Shown here: positions 37,717-45,804 of the stretch, in pieces
Layout of the letters: the number at the start of each line of letters is the position of its first letter
Numbering within the stretch: position 1 is the first letter of the stretch
Origin: JAAOIF01 sp965217125
GTDB taxonomy: Bacteria; Pseudomonadota; Gammaproteobacteria; PS1; Pseudothioglobaceae
Assembly: GCA_965217125.1 (NCBI GenBank)
Contig: OZ244244.1
Coordinates: forward strand, 124,001 to 188,000
Length of the DNA stretch: 64,000 nt
Direction of reading: 5' to 3'
The notes under the pieces: generated by a model
The model's input: the letters and a program-made list of their open reading frames with translations, nothing else
What the model was told of the DNA's origin: nothing
Database searches by the model: none
Translations under genes and position numbers: made by a program

Positions 37717-38892
37717 ATGTCAATCAATCTTAATGACAAAACATTCTTAGCTTACCGTCGTGAAAATGGTCGCGTTGGTGTTCGTAACCATGTAATTATT
37801 TTACCCGTTGATGATTTGTCAAACTCCGCTTGCGAAGCGGTAGCAAACAATATCAAGGGAACAATGGCTTTGCCACATCCGTATGGCAGGCTTCAGTTTG
37901 GTGAAGATCTTGATCTTCATTTTCGCACTTTAATAGGTACAGGCTCTAATCCCAATGTTGCTGCTGTTATCGTAATCGGTATTGAGAAAGGCTGGACTAA
38001 AAAAGTAGTCGATGCAATCGCTAAAACAGGCAAGCCCGTTATTGGTTTTGGCATTGAGCAACATGGCGATCATAAAACAATTATGCAAGCTTCAAAAGAA
38101 GCTAAAAAATATGTCCAATGGGCAACAGAGCTCAAAAGAGAAGAGGCATCAATAAGTGAATTATGGGTTTCCACAAAGTGCGGTGAATCTGATACCACTT
38201 CTGGTTTCGGCTCAAACCCAACTGTGGGTAATGCTTTTGACAAACTTTACAAGCATAACACAACTTTATTGTTTGGCGAAACCTCAGAAATTACTGGCGG
38301 TGAACATTTGGTAGCGGCTCGTTGTCGTAACGATGCAGTTCGTGAGCGTTTTATGTTTATGTTTGATCGTTATCAAGATATGATTAATCGCCATAAAACC
38401 TCTGATTTATCAGATTCACAACCAACCAAAGGTAATATCGAAGGTGGTTTAACAACGATTGAGGAAAAAGCCTTAGGAAACATCCAAAAAATTGGTAAAG
38501 AATGTATGGTTGATGGTGTGCTTGATAAAGCGCAGGAGCCAACTGGTCCAGGTTTGTGGTTTATGGACTCTTCTTCAGCGGCTGCAGAGATGCTAACTTT
38601 AGCTGCTGCTAGCGGATATGTAGTGCATTTTTTCCCTACTGGCCAAGGCAATATTATTGGCAACCCAATACTCCCAGTTATTAAAATTTGTGCCAATCCT
38701 CGCACGGTTAGAACAATGGCAGAGCATGTTGATGTTGATGTCTCAAGTTTGCTGCGTAAAGAAATGAGCCCTGATGAAGCTGGTGATGCGTTACTAAATA
38801 TGATGTTTAGAACTATTAATGGCAGACTAACCGCTGCTGAGGCACTAGGGCATCGTGAATATGTGTTTACTAGATTATATGAAAGTGCGTAG
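37717..38892 (+). CDS. suyB: (2R)-sulfolactate sulfo-lyase, large subunit SuyB
   Basis: 391 residues of the UxaA/GarD C-terminal family. YRRENGRVGVRNHVIILPVDD opens the protein, KCGESDTTSGFGSNPTVGNAFD lies near residue 160 and a GQGNIIGNPILPVIKICANP block near residue 310. The length equals known SuyB and is shorter than typical altronate dehydratases fused to the SAF domain. It releases sulfite from (R)-sulfolactate in the cytoplasm. Its last codons (LYESA-stop) are part of an 18-bp sequence repeated after the tctB-like gene. Confidence 0.88.
   Translation: MSINLNDKTFLAYRRENGRVGVRNHVIILPVDDLSNSACEAVANNIKGTMALPHPYGRLQFGEDLDLHFRTLIGTGSNPNVAAVIVIGIEKGWTKKVVDAIAKTGKPVIGFGIEQHGDHKTIMQASKEAKKYVQWATELKREEASISELWVSTKCGESDTTSGFGSNPTVGNAFDKLYKHNTTLLFGETSEITGGEHLVAARCRNDAVRERFMFMFDRYQDMINRHKTSDLSDSQPTKGNIEGGLTTIEEKALGNIQKIGKECMVDGVLDKAQEPTGPGLWFMDSSSAAAEMLTLAAASGYVVHFFPTGQGNIIGNPILPVIKICANPRTVRTMAEHVDVDVSSLLRKEMSPDEAGDALLNMMFRTINGRLTAAEALGHREYVFTRLYESA
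38874..38891 (+). repeat. 18-bp direct repeat, left copy (3' end of suyB)
   Basis: ATTATATGAAAGTGCGTA, encoding the final LYESA and first two bases of the suyB stop. Identical to 43819-43836. Confidence 0.9.
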
Positions 38893-38975
38893 AGTTCGTT
38901 TGTTCTACTTACTTGGAGGTTTAATCTTTACTAAGTGTTTTTGTTTAATTTTTTTTTATATAAAAGGGGTACATT

Positions 38976-39926
38976 ATGAGTAATAAAAAATCTGTTCTAT
39001 TGTTTTTAACATTGTTTTCTTTGGCTTCTGTGTCATTTAGTCACAATTTTCCAAATAAATCTGTGAATTATGTTATTCCATTTGGTCCAGGAGGCGAATC
39101 TGACATAACCGCACGCCATCAACAGTCTTTTTTCAAAGATAAATTTGATGAAAACTTGGTAATATCTTATAAGCCAGGCGGCGGCGGTGCTCTTGGTTGG
39201 GCGCAACTTAATAAAATGAGAGGTGATGGTTATAATATTATGGGCATTAACTTACCTCATATTATTATCAAACCTAGACAAAAAAATGTTGGCTTTAAAA
39301 CTGAAGACATCACTGGTGTTTATATGTTTCACTATACGCCAGATGCGATTGTTGTAAGAGAAGATAGTCCTTTTAATTCTTTACAAGATTTAATTAACTA
39401 TGCTAGAAACAACCCAGGAAAATTAACTTTTTCTGGCTCTGGTAAGGGTACAGCAAATCACTTGGCTCAAGTTCGTTTTGATACAATGGCTAATGTTAAA
39501 ACCACTTATGTTTCTTTCAAAGGGACTGGCAAGGCAGTAACTGCTTTGTTAGGAAATCAAGTAAAAGCAGAATGGGGATATACTTCTGTAGGTGCAAAAC
39601 ATGAGGGCAAAGTTAAACTACTTGCAGTTGCTATGGGTAAAAGACACCCTAGATTCCCTAATGTTCCAACTTTTAAAGAGTTAGGATTCGACTTGGTGTC
39701 TGGAGCTTATCGTGGCATTGCAGTACCTAAATCAACTCCTGAAAAAGTTCGTCAACAATTATCTAATGCAATAGCAGCTATCAACGCTGATGATGATTTC
39801 CGTAAAAAAATGGAAAACGATGGTATGGCATTAATTAATATTGACTACAAGAAATATGATGATTTCATTAAAAAAATGTCTGATATCTATATAAAAGCCG
39901 CTAAAGAGTCCGGGGTTTTAAAATAA
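38976..39926 (+). CDS. Sulfolactate-type TTT transporter, periplasmic binding protein (TctC family; SlcH-like)
   Basis: 316 residues. Signal peptide about 1-22 (ending VSFSHNFP), then the family opening NYVIPFGPGGESDITARHQQ with the GPGG ligand loop, later FSGSGKGTANHLAQ and VPTFKELGFDL. Delivers a small carboxylate to the TctA/TctB membrane pair further down the same operon. The substrate is inferred to be sulfolactate from the enclosed dehydrogenases. AAGGGG site before the ATG. The binding protein is separated from its membrane partners by two dehydrogenase genes. Confidence 0.85.
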   Translation: MSNKKSVLLFLTLFSLASVSFSHNFPNKSVNYVIPFGPGGESDITARHQQSFFKDKFDENLVISYKPGGGGALGWAQLNKMRGDGYNIMGINLPHIIIKPRQKNVGFKTEDITGVYMFHYTPDAIVVREDSPFNSLQDLINYARNNPGKLTFSGSGKGTANHLAQVRFDTMANVKTTYVSFKGTGKAVTALLGNQVKAEWGYTSVGAKHEGKVKLLAVAMGKRHPRFPNVPTFKELGFDLVSGAYRGIAVPKSTPEKVRQQLSNAIAAINADDDFRKKMENDGMALINIDYKKYDDFIKKMSDIYIKAAKESGVLK

Positions 39927-39927
39927 T

Positions 39928-40860
39928 ATGCAACATATCGTTATTACTGAATTTATGGATAGGCCAGCAGTAGAAAATTTATCAAAGAATTTCTTTGTTG
40001 ATTATTTGCTAGATACTGTTGATCAATCGCTTGAGAGTCTAATACATGATGCGCAAGCACTTATAGTCCGTAATAAAACTAAAGTTAATGAAGAGTTATT
40101 AGAAATGGCTCCTCAATTAAAAGTGGTTGGTCGTTTAGGGGTTGGTCTTGACAATATTGATTTAGATGCTTGTTCTCAAAGAAATATTGTGGTTATTCCT
40201 GCAACGGGTGCTAACGATAATTCTGTAGCGGAGTATGTCATTACTTCAGCAATGATGTTGTTGCGTAATGCTTACCAGGTTAATCAAGAAGTTATTCAAG
40301 GTAACTGGCCTAGAGATAACTGTATTGGTTATGAAGTAACTGATAAAATTATTGGTTTTGTTGGTTTTGGATCAATTGCTCAAAAAACAGCTAAAAAGGC
40401 TCAAGACTTAGGAATGAGTGCTATTGCTTATGATCCGTATATTGATGTTGATAGCAAAGTATGGAGTAGCGTTACTCAAAAAGAGAATCTGTATGATTTA
40501 TTATCTGAGGCTGATATTATCAGTTTACATACGCCTCTTACAGATGTTACTAAAAACTTGATTGATGCTAATGCCATTACTAGAATGAAAGACAGTGCTA
40601 TATTAATTAACACAGCCCGTGGCGGTATAGTTAATGAAAAAGCATTAATTCAAGCTCTAAAAAATAATGAGTTGCTAGGAGTTGCTTTAGATACATTTGA
40701 AGATGAACCGATAAATAATAACAGAGGTACATTATTTTCAGATGTGTCCAATATTATATTAACCCCACATATTGCTGGCGTTACTAAAGAGTCAAATACC
40801 AGAGTTAGCAACTTAATAGCTAAAGAAGTTAGTGTTTTGTTGGAGCAAAATAGCGAATGA
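39928..40860 (+). CDS. slcC: (S)-sulfolactate dehydrogenase-like D-2-hydroxyacid dehydrogenase
   Basis: 310 residues, PGDH-like. LGRLGVGLDNIDLDAC near residue 70, a Rossmann motif GFVGFGSIAQKTA near residue 146 (last Gly of GxGxxG replaced by Ala, as often seen in this family), the catalytic Arg in NTARGGIVNEKAL near residue 230, and His in LTPHIAGVT near residue 281. SlcC oxidises (S)-sulfolactate to 3-sulfopyruvate with NAD. Other 2-hydroxyacids are possible; the suyAB and comC context favours sulfolactate. It starts 1 nt after the tctC stop and overlaps comC by 4 nt. Confidence 0.78.
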   Translation: MQHIVITEFMDRPAVENLSKNFFVDYLLDTVDQSLESLIHDAQALIVRNKTKVNEELLEMAPQLKVVGRLGVGLDNIDLDACSQRNIVVIPATGANDNSVAEYVITSAMMLLRNAYQVNQEVIQGNWPRDNCIGYEVTDKIIGFVGFGSIAQKTAKKAQDLGMSAIAYDPYIDVDSKVWSSVTQKENLYDLLSEADIISLHTPLTDVTKNLIDANAITRMKDSAILINTARGGIVNEKALIQALKNNELLGVALDTFEDEPINNNRGTLFSDVSNIILTPHIAGVTKESNTRVSNLIAKEVSVLLEQNSE

Positions 40861-41861
40861 ATACAAAACAAATAACTAAGCAAGAAGCTTGGAGTTTAGT
40901 CTCAGATACATTGCAGCTTTATCAAACATCGAAAGAAAATGCTCAAAAAGTGGCGGATGCGTTAGTAAGTGCTGAAATTGATTTACAAATAGGACACGGA
41001 TTGTCGCGTGTTCCTTCGTATGTAGCGCAGTTATTGTCTAATAAAGTGGATGGTATGGTTACCCCTAGTGTTATAAGCATAGAGGGAGGCGTTGTGAAAA
41101 TTGACGCCAATCATGGATTTGCTTTTCCGGCTATGTCTTTGGCCGTTAAAGAATTAAAAAATATGATTCAACAGCAAGGCATTGCAATTGCAACTGTTAG
41201 TCGCTCGCATCATGCAGGACAATCAGGCTATCATGTAGAAAAATTAGCAAATGCTGGGCTTATTGGCTTGATGTTTTGCAATTCACCTAAAGCAATTGCT
41301 CCATGGGGAGGTAATAAACCGTTATTTGGTACTAACCCTATTGCTTTTGCTGCTCCACGTAAAGAAAACGAGCCACTGGTGATCGATCTTAGTTTGAGCA
41401 AAGTGGCGCGAGGAAAGATTATTAATGCTGATCTAAATAATCAAGAAATACCAGAAGGTTGGGCAATAAATGCTAAAGGGGAGCCAACCAATAGTGCTAA
41501 AGATGCTTTGGCGGGATCTATGTTGCCAATTGGTGGTGCTAAAGGTTGCGCCTTAGTATTAATGATTGAAATTTTAGTGGCTGGTTTGGCTGAGACTAAT
41601 TTTGGCTTTGAGGCAAGTTCATTCTTTGATAAAGAAGGAGGTCCACCAAATATAGGGCAGGTTCTGATAGCCATTGATCCAAAAAAATTTAACAATAATT
41701 TTGCCAGCCGTTTAGAAATAATTATCAAAGCTACACTTGAACAGTCAGAAAGATTGCCAGGAGAAACACGACTATCGTCTAGAGAAAAAACAAAAACACA
41801 AGGAATAAATATTTCGCAAAAACTCTACGATGAAATTGTAAAATTAAAAGGATTAATATGA
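40857..41861 (+). CDS. comC: (R)-sulfolactate dehydrogenase-like protein (LDH2/malate dehydrogenase family)
   Basis: 334 residues of the LDH2_MDH2 family: SRSHHAGQSGYHVEKLANAGLIGLMFCNS near residue 120 (cited in part) includes the catalytic His, followed by FGTNPIAFAAP and an NADH-binding region of the unusual fold. ComC reduces sulfopyruvate to (R)-sulfolactate. With SlcC it works as a two-enzyme racemase that turns the S form into the R form needed by SuyAB. Overlaps slcC and the tctA-like gene by 4 nt each. Confidence 0.78.
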   Translation: MNTKQITKQEAWSLVSDTLQLYQTSKENAQKVADALVSAEIDLQIGHGLSRVPSYVAQLLSNKVDGMVTPSVISIEGGVVKIDANHGFAFPAMSLAVKELKNMIQQQGIAIATVSRSHHAGQSGYHVEKLANAGLIGLMFCNSPKAIAPWGGNKPLFGTNPIAFAAPRKENEPLVIDLSLSKVARGKIINADLNNQEIPEGWAINAKGEPTNSAKDALAGSMLPIGGAKGCALVLMIEILVAGLAETNFGFEASSFFDKEGGPPNIGQVLIAIDPKKFNNNFASRLEIIIKATLEQSERLPGETRLSSREKTKTQGINISQKLYDEIVKLKGLI

Positions 41862-43351
41862 TTGAATATATTTTACAAGCACTTACTCCTACTAACTTTT
41901 TATTTGCTTTATTTGGGGTTGTTGCTGGTACTATTATTGGTTCTTTGCCAGGTTTAACTGCAACAATGGCAGTAGCTGTTTTAGTGCCTCTTACTTTTAC
42001 AATGTCACCTGAGAGCGCGCTTATTTTAATGGGTGCTATTTATACAGGGGCTATTTATGGTGGGGCTTATTCGGCAATTTTACTAAATACTCCTGGAACG
42101 CCATCAGCAATTGCTACTACATTTGATGGTTATCCTATGGCGAAAAAAGGTGATGGTGACTTAGCTATTACCTTATCCTGTATTTCATCAGTGGTTGGCG
42201 GTTTGGTCGGAGCGGCTTTTCTTTTGTTGTTATCTCCGCCTTTGGCAGAGGTTGCATTATCCTTTGGTCCTGTAGAGTATTTTTGGTTGTCAATATTTGG
42301 ACTAACCCTTATATCCGCGCTTTCTAAAGGCAATATCTTTAAAGGACTTATCGGAGGTTGTTTAGGGTTATTACTTTCAATGATTGGCATTGCTGAAATT
42401 AGTGCTGATGTGCGCTTTGTTTTCGGTAGCGAAACACTATTAGGCGGCATTGAGATAGTATCAGCTCTTATTGGTCTATATTGTGTTCCTGTTCTAATTG
42501 ATCTTGTTGCCACTCCAGATAAACATCTAAAAGTTAGTCAAAATATAAAAGGCTTTCGTTTCATAGAGTCTTTAGGTATTGCACTTAAAAACAAAATAAA
42601 CTTGGTTCGTAGTTCTGTTATTGGAACTTTCGTTGGAATATTGCCTGGAGCTGGTGGTTCAATAGCTGGATTAATTTCTTATGCTGAAGCAAAAAGATGT
42701 TCTAAAAAAAGCAATAACTTTGGCAAAGGCGAACCAGAAGGAGTTATAGCAACTGAGTCAGCAAATAATTCAACTGTAGGTGGGGGCTTTATTCCTACTT
42801 TAGTTCTTGGCATTCCTGGAACGCCGCCTGATGCTGTTATTCTTGGGGCATTATTAGTGCAAGGGGTGCGCATAGGTCCAGATTTATTCACTAACGAAGG
42901 CTCTATTATTTACACTTTTATCTTTGGTTTATTTTTAGCCACTATATTAATGCTACCAGTTGGTCTCATTATAGGGCGATATGCTTATAAAACTATTATC
43001 ACAATCCCTAAAGCATTACTAGTTCCTAGCGTGGCATTTTTAACTATTATAGGCAGTTATGCGATTCGTAATAACATCTCAGATATTATTATAATGATAG
43101 TTCTTGGTGGAATCGGGTGGCTACTTAAGCAAGCAGGGTTTTCACCTTCACCAATCGTTATCGGTCTAATTCTTGGCAGAATAGCTGAACAAGGTTTTGT
43201 GCAAGCTTGGACAATAGGCACTGCAACACAAGATTTGGTTGGTATGTTTTTTGCTCGACCAATTAGCGTAGTTATTATCATAACTATAGTGCTTACTTTA
43301 TTTATGCCGTCATTAAGGAAACTATGGGCAAATAAAAAGGAGGCATTATGA
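41858..43351 (+). CDS. TTT transporter large membrane subunit (TctA family; SlcG-like)
   Basis: 497 residues with about eleven membrane helices. Family repeats GTIIGSLPGLTATMAVAVLVPLT near the N-terminus and GTFVGILPGAGGSIAGLISYAEAKR near residue 250 are both present (cited in part), as is LNTPGTPSAIATTFDGYPMAKKG. Works with the TctB-like gene 4 nt overlapping downstream and the binding protein at 38976. Substrate inferred as sulfolactate. Confidence 0.88.
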   Translation: MIEYILQALTPTNFLFALFGVVAGTIIGSLPGLTATMAVAVLVPLTFTMSPESALILMGAIYTGAIYGGAYSAILLNTPGTPSAIATTFDGYPMAKKGDGDLAITLSCISSVVGGLVGAAFLLLLSPPLAEVALSFGPVEYFWLSIFGLTLISALSKGNIFKGLIGGCLGLLLSMIGIAEISADVRFVFGSETLLGGIEIVSALIGLYCVPVLIDLVATPDKHLKVSQNIKGFRFIESLGIALKNKINLVRSSVIGTFVGILPGAGGSIAGLISYAEAKRCSKKSNNFGKGEPEGVIATESANNSTVGGGFIPTLVLGIPGTPPDAVILGALLVQGVRIGPDLFTNEGSIIYTFIFGLFLATILMLPVGLIIGRYAYKTIITIPKALLVPSVAFLTIIGSYAIRNNISDIIIMIVLGGIGWLLKQAGFSPSPIVIGLILGRIAEQGFVQAWTIGTATQDLVGMFFARPISVVIIITIVLTLFMPSLRKLWANKKEAL

Positions 43352-43818
43352 TTAACGCAGGTAAAGACAAGGCAGGTATAACTGTGGCGCTTATTCTTTC
43401 TTTAGTTAGTGTTATATCATTATTCGACACTTTGAATATGGTTGACTCTGATTCTTATGTTTTTCCTCGTGCCATAGCCATTACCATGCTTGTTCTTTGC
43501 GCATTATTTATTGTTATGCAATTCATTAAGCCTGGAATAACAAAAGATCAAGAAATTGTTAAGAGTGTTGGTTCTACTACAAGGCGTATAGGGCTATTTA
43601 TCGTTATGTTATGTGCCCCTTTATTAATGACATTTATAGGTTTCGTATTGTCAGGATTATTAACCTTTGGATTACTAATGCCGTTGTCTATGTATGACGT
43701 TTGGACTTTGCGCAGAAAGATAACTTATTTTTTATCAGGAGCAGCCATTGTCATCGCATTTTATGTGCTTTTTGCACAAGTTTTATTAGTACCATTACCA
43801 GTCGGAGTGTTTATTTAA
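43348..43818 (+). CDS. TTT transporter small membrane subunit (TctB family; SlcF-like)
   Basis: 156 residues with four membrane helices; ALFIVMQFIKPG and a C-terminal FAQVLLVPLPVGVFI, which is the typical TctB end. Overlaps the tctA gene (ATGA). Directly after its stop comes a copy of the last 18 bp of suyB, so it forms the right boundary of the possibly inserted block. Confidence 0.85.
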   Translation: MINAGKDKAGITVALILSLVSVISLFDTLNMVDSDSYVFPRAIAITMLVLCALFIVMQFIKPGITKDQEIVKSVGSTTRRIGLFIVMLCAPLLMTFIGFVLSGLLTFGLLMPLSMYDVWTLRRKITYFLSGAAIVIAFYVLFAQVLLVPLPVGVFI

Positions 43819-43836
43819 ATTATATGAAAGTGCGTA
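43819..43836 (+). repeat. 18-bp direct repeat, right copy (remnant of suyB 3' end)
   Basis: Identical to 38874-38891. In one frame it still reads L-Y-E-S-A followed by a stop, although no suyB body precedes it. The two copies bound the tctC-slcC-comC-tctA-tctB block of about 4.9 kb. Confidence 0.9.
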
Positions 43837-43855
43837 AATTGCAAAAAATAAGGCT

Positions 43856-44092
43856 ATGAAAACATCATCTAACAAAAAATATTTGATTATCGCGGGCGTG
43901 TTGTTCGCTATATTTCTCACGAATATATTTGCCTCTAAGATAGTTCTGGAATTAGACATAAAATCTCTTCCATTCATTGACTATATTTGGGAGTTTTTAA
44001 TTTTACTGATGTCTGCTTTGTTTTTTGTCGTGGCAATTCTAAATGAGGAATCACAACTTAAATATAAGGCAACTAAAACAGATTGTATATAG
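43856..44092 (+). CDS. Small two-helix membrane protein, unknown
   Basis: 78 residues with two helices (about 10-27 and 42-62) and a basic N-terminus (MKTSSNKKY). The ribosome binding site is weak (AAGG only 2 nt before the ATG). It lies between the TTT and TRAP transporter genes, 36 nt before the TRAP binding protein gene, so it may belong to the TRAP transcript. I do not recognise it; TRAP small subunits are larger and have four helices. Confidence 0.5.
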   Translation: MKTSSNKKYLIIAGVLFAIFLTNIFASKIVLELDIKSLPFIDYIWEFLILLMSALFFVVAILNEESQLKYKATKTDCI

Positions 44093-44128
44093 AATTATTA
44101 AAGTTTTTTTAAAAAAAAGGAGTAAGTT

Positions 44129-45277
44129 ATGAGTTATGAAAAAAATGAAGAAGTCCAAATTGACCGTCGTCAATTTTTATCACTAAGCAAAAAGTATGGT
44201 TTAACAGCTGTTTTAGTCGCTGGAGGTGGAGGTATGCTCCTTAGTGAAGCAGCTGTTGCCGCTAGTTCCAGAGAAGAAAGCAGGCGTAAAGCCGCAGCTC
44301 GATATGAAATGATAATAGCAACTGCATATATTGTAGGCGCTTCTCGTAGTTATCCTATCATGCAGCTCGATTTTAAAGAAAACATCCAAAATATGACGAA
44401 CGGCACAGTTTATGTAAAGCTTGCACCAGGTGGTCAACTTGGGAAAGGCGGTGCTTTGGTGCAAAAAGTTCAACAAGGAACTATTCAAGCAGCACAGCAT
44501 TCTTTATCAAACTTCGCGCCTTTTTCACCGACTGTAGACCTAATTAACTTACCATATTTTTGTGGCGAAAACCAGAAGTTTATCAACTTAGTTGGTTCTG
44601 ATGCATGGCGTGATGAAGTTCATCCTAAAGTTGAAGCAAAAGGCTTTAAAGTGCTTTGGTATGTGGTTATTGACCCGCGTGTTGTTGCTATGCGTAAAGG
44701 TGGAAAAGGTCCGATTAAAGTACCGAGTGATCTTTCTGGTGTTAAGTTTAGAGTCCCAGGCTCTAAAATGTTACAACAATATTATCGTTCTATTGGCGCT
44801 AATCCAACACCAGTTGCTTGGGGTGAAACACCTTCTGCTATCAAACAAGGTGTTGCTGATGCACTTGATCCAGCAGTAGGTGCATTGTATGTATTTGGTT
44901 TCAAAGATATTTTATCTTGGGTAACCTTTACTAAAGCAGTGCCAGATGCACAAGTTTTCTCATGTAATTTAGAATGGTTTAATGCCCTGCCACGAGGTAT
45001 TCAAAAAGCGATTGAAATGGCAAGTAAAATAACTTCCCATCAAAATTTAGCAAAAGTTCCAGCAGCTCGTGCTTACGCAATGGCTCAAATGAGGAAATCT
45101 GGCGTTCAGTTCTATTCACCAACACCAACAGAGTTAGCTAAATGGGTGCAAAAAGGCGGTCACCAAAATCCAGAATGGGATGTTTATAAGAGGAAATTAG
45201 CAGGATCTATGGGGAAATTTAACAAACTACTTAAAGCTGCAAATACTCAAGGTCGCTATTATGTCCACGATGCTTAA
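44129..45277 (+). CDS. TRAP transporter substrate-binding protein (DctP family), probable DHPS importer
   Basis: 382 residues with an AAAGGAG site. The N-terminus contains a twin-arginine motif, DRRQFLSLSKKYG, and a hydrophobic stretch ending SEAAVAASS, so export by Tat is likely, unusual among mostly Sec-exported TRAP proteins. The body is DctP-like: LAPGGQLGKGGALVQKVQQGTIQAAQ near residue 95 (cited in part) and KFRVPGSKMLQQYYRSIGANPTPVAW with the substrate-clamping Arg. In DHPS degraders a TRAP system (HpsKLM) feeds HpsOPN; the same order here suggests DHPS as substrate. Confidence 0.85.
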   Translation: MSYEKNEEVQIDRRQFLSLSKKYGLTAVLVAGGGGMLLSEAAVAASSREESRRKAAARYEMIIATAYIVGASRSYPIMQLDFKENIQNMTNGTVYVKLAPGGQLGKGGALVQKVQQGTIQAAQHSLSNFAPFSPTVDLINLPYFCGENQKFINLVGSDAWRDEVHPKVEAKGFKVLWYVVIDPRVVAMRKGGKGPIKVPSDLSGVKFRVPGSKMLQQYYRSIGANPTPVAWGETPSAIKQGVADALDPAVGALYVFGFKDILSWVTFTKAVPDAQVFSCNLEWFNALPRGIQKAIEMASKITSHQNLAKVPAARAYAMAQMRKSGVQFYSPTPTELAKWVQKGGHQNPEWDVYKRKLAGSMGKFNKLLKAANTQGRYYVHDA

Positions 45278-45288
45278 ATAAACAAGCT

Positions 45289-45804
45289 GTGAAAAAAATC
45301 CTTACCTTATTAGATAAAAACTGCGAGCGTTGGTTGTTACTGGTTTTCTATGTGATGATTGTATCAACAATTGGCATTGAAGTATTACGCCGATTTGTTC
45401 TTTCTTACTCATCTGTTTGGGGTGAAGAAGTGGCGCGATATGCATTTATTTATTTAGTTTGGGTGGGTATTTCAGCGGCCGTGCATAACCGTTCTCACAT
45501 TAGAATTGATGTTTTAATGAACTACATTTCTCCTCGGGGAAAGGCTGTGCTTTATTTGTTTGGTGATTTTATGATGTTGTTTATATCCTTAATAACATTA
45601 TATTTTTCAATTGAAACTCTAAGCGTATCAATCAAATTTGGCTCGGTAACGCACGGATTAGGAATTGCCCAAGCTTGGTTTTTAGCGGCAGTGCCTTTTG
45701 GTTTTTCGCTCGTTTGTTTTAGATTGCTACAATCGATATGGCGAGACTTCAATAATCTTCTTAATGGCATTGATGTTTATGAAGGTGGCGGACTTTTTGA
45801 CTGA
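45289..45804 (+). CDS. TRAP transporter small membrane subunit (DctQ family)
   Basis: 171 residues with a GTG start at 45289, four helices and the DctQ motif WGEEVARYAFIYLVWVGISAA near residue 44 (cited in part), followed by HIRIDVL. Its TGA stop overlaps the ATG of the large subunit (TGATG). Part of the probable DHPS TRAP importer. Confidence 0.9.
   Translation: MKKILTLLDKNCERWLLLVFYVMIVSTIGIEVLRRFVLSYSSVWGEEVARYAFIYLVWVGISAAVHNRSHIRIDVLMNYISPRGKAVLYLFGDFMMLFISLITLYFSIETLSVSIKFGSVTHGLGIAQAWFLAAVPFGFSLVCFRLLQSIWRDFNNLLNGIDVYEGGGLFD

Noticed and set aside
37373..38892. Altronate or galactarate dehydratase
   Set aside because: The split into a 93-residue SAF subunit and a 391-residue subunit, together with slcC, comC and hpsN neighbours, fits SuyAB better; no hexuronate genes are present.
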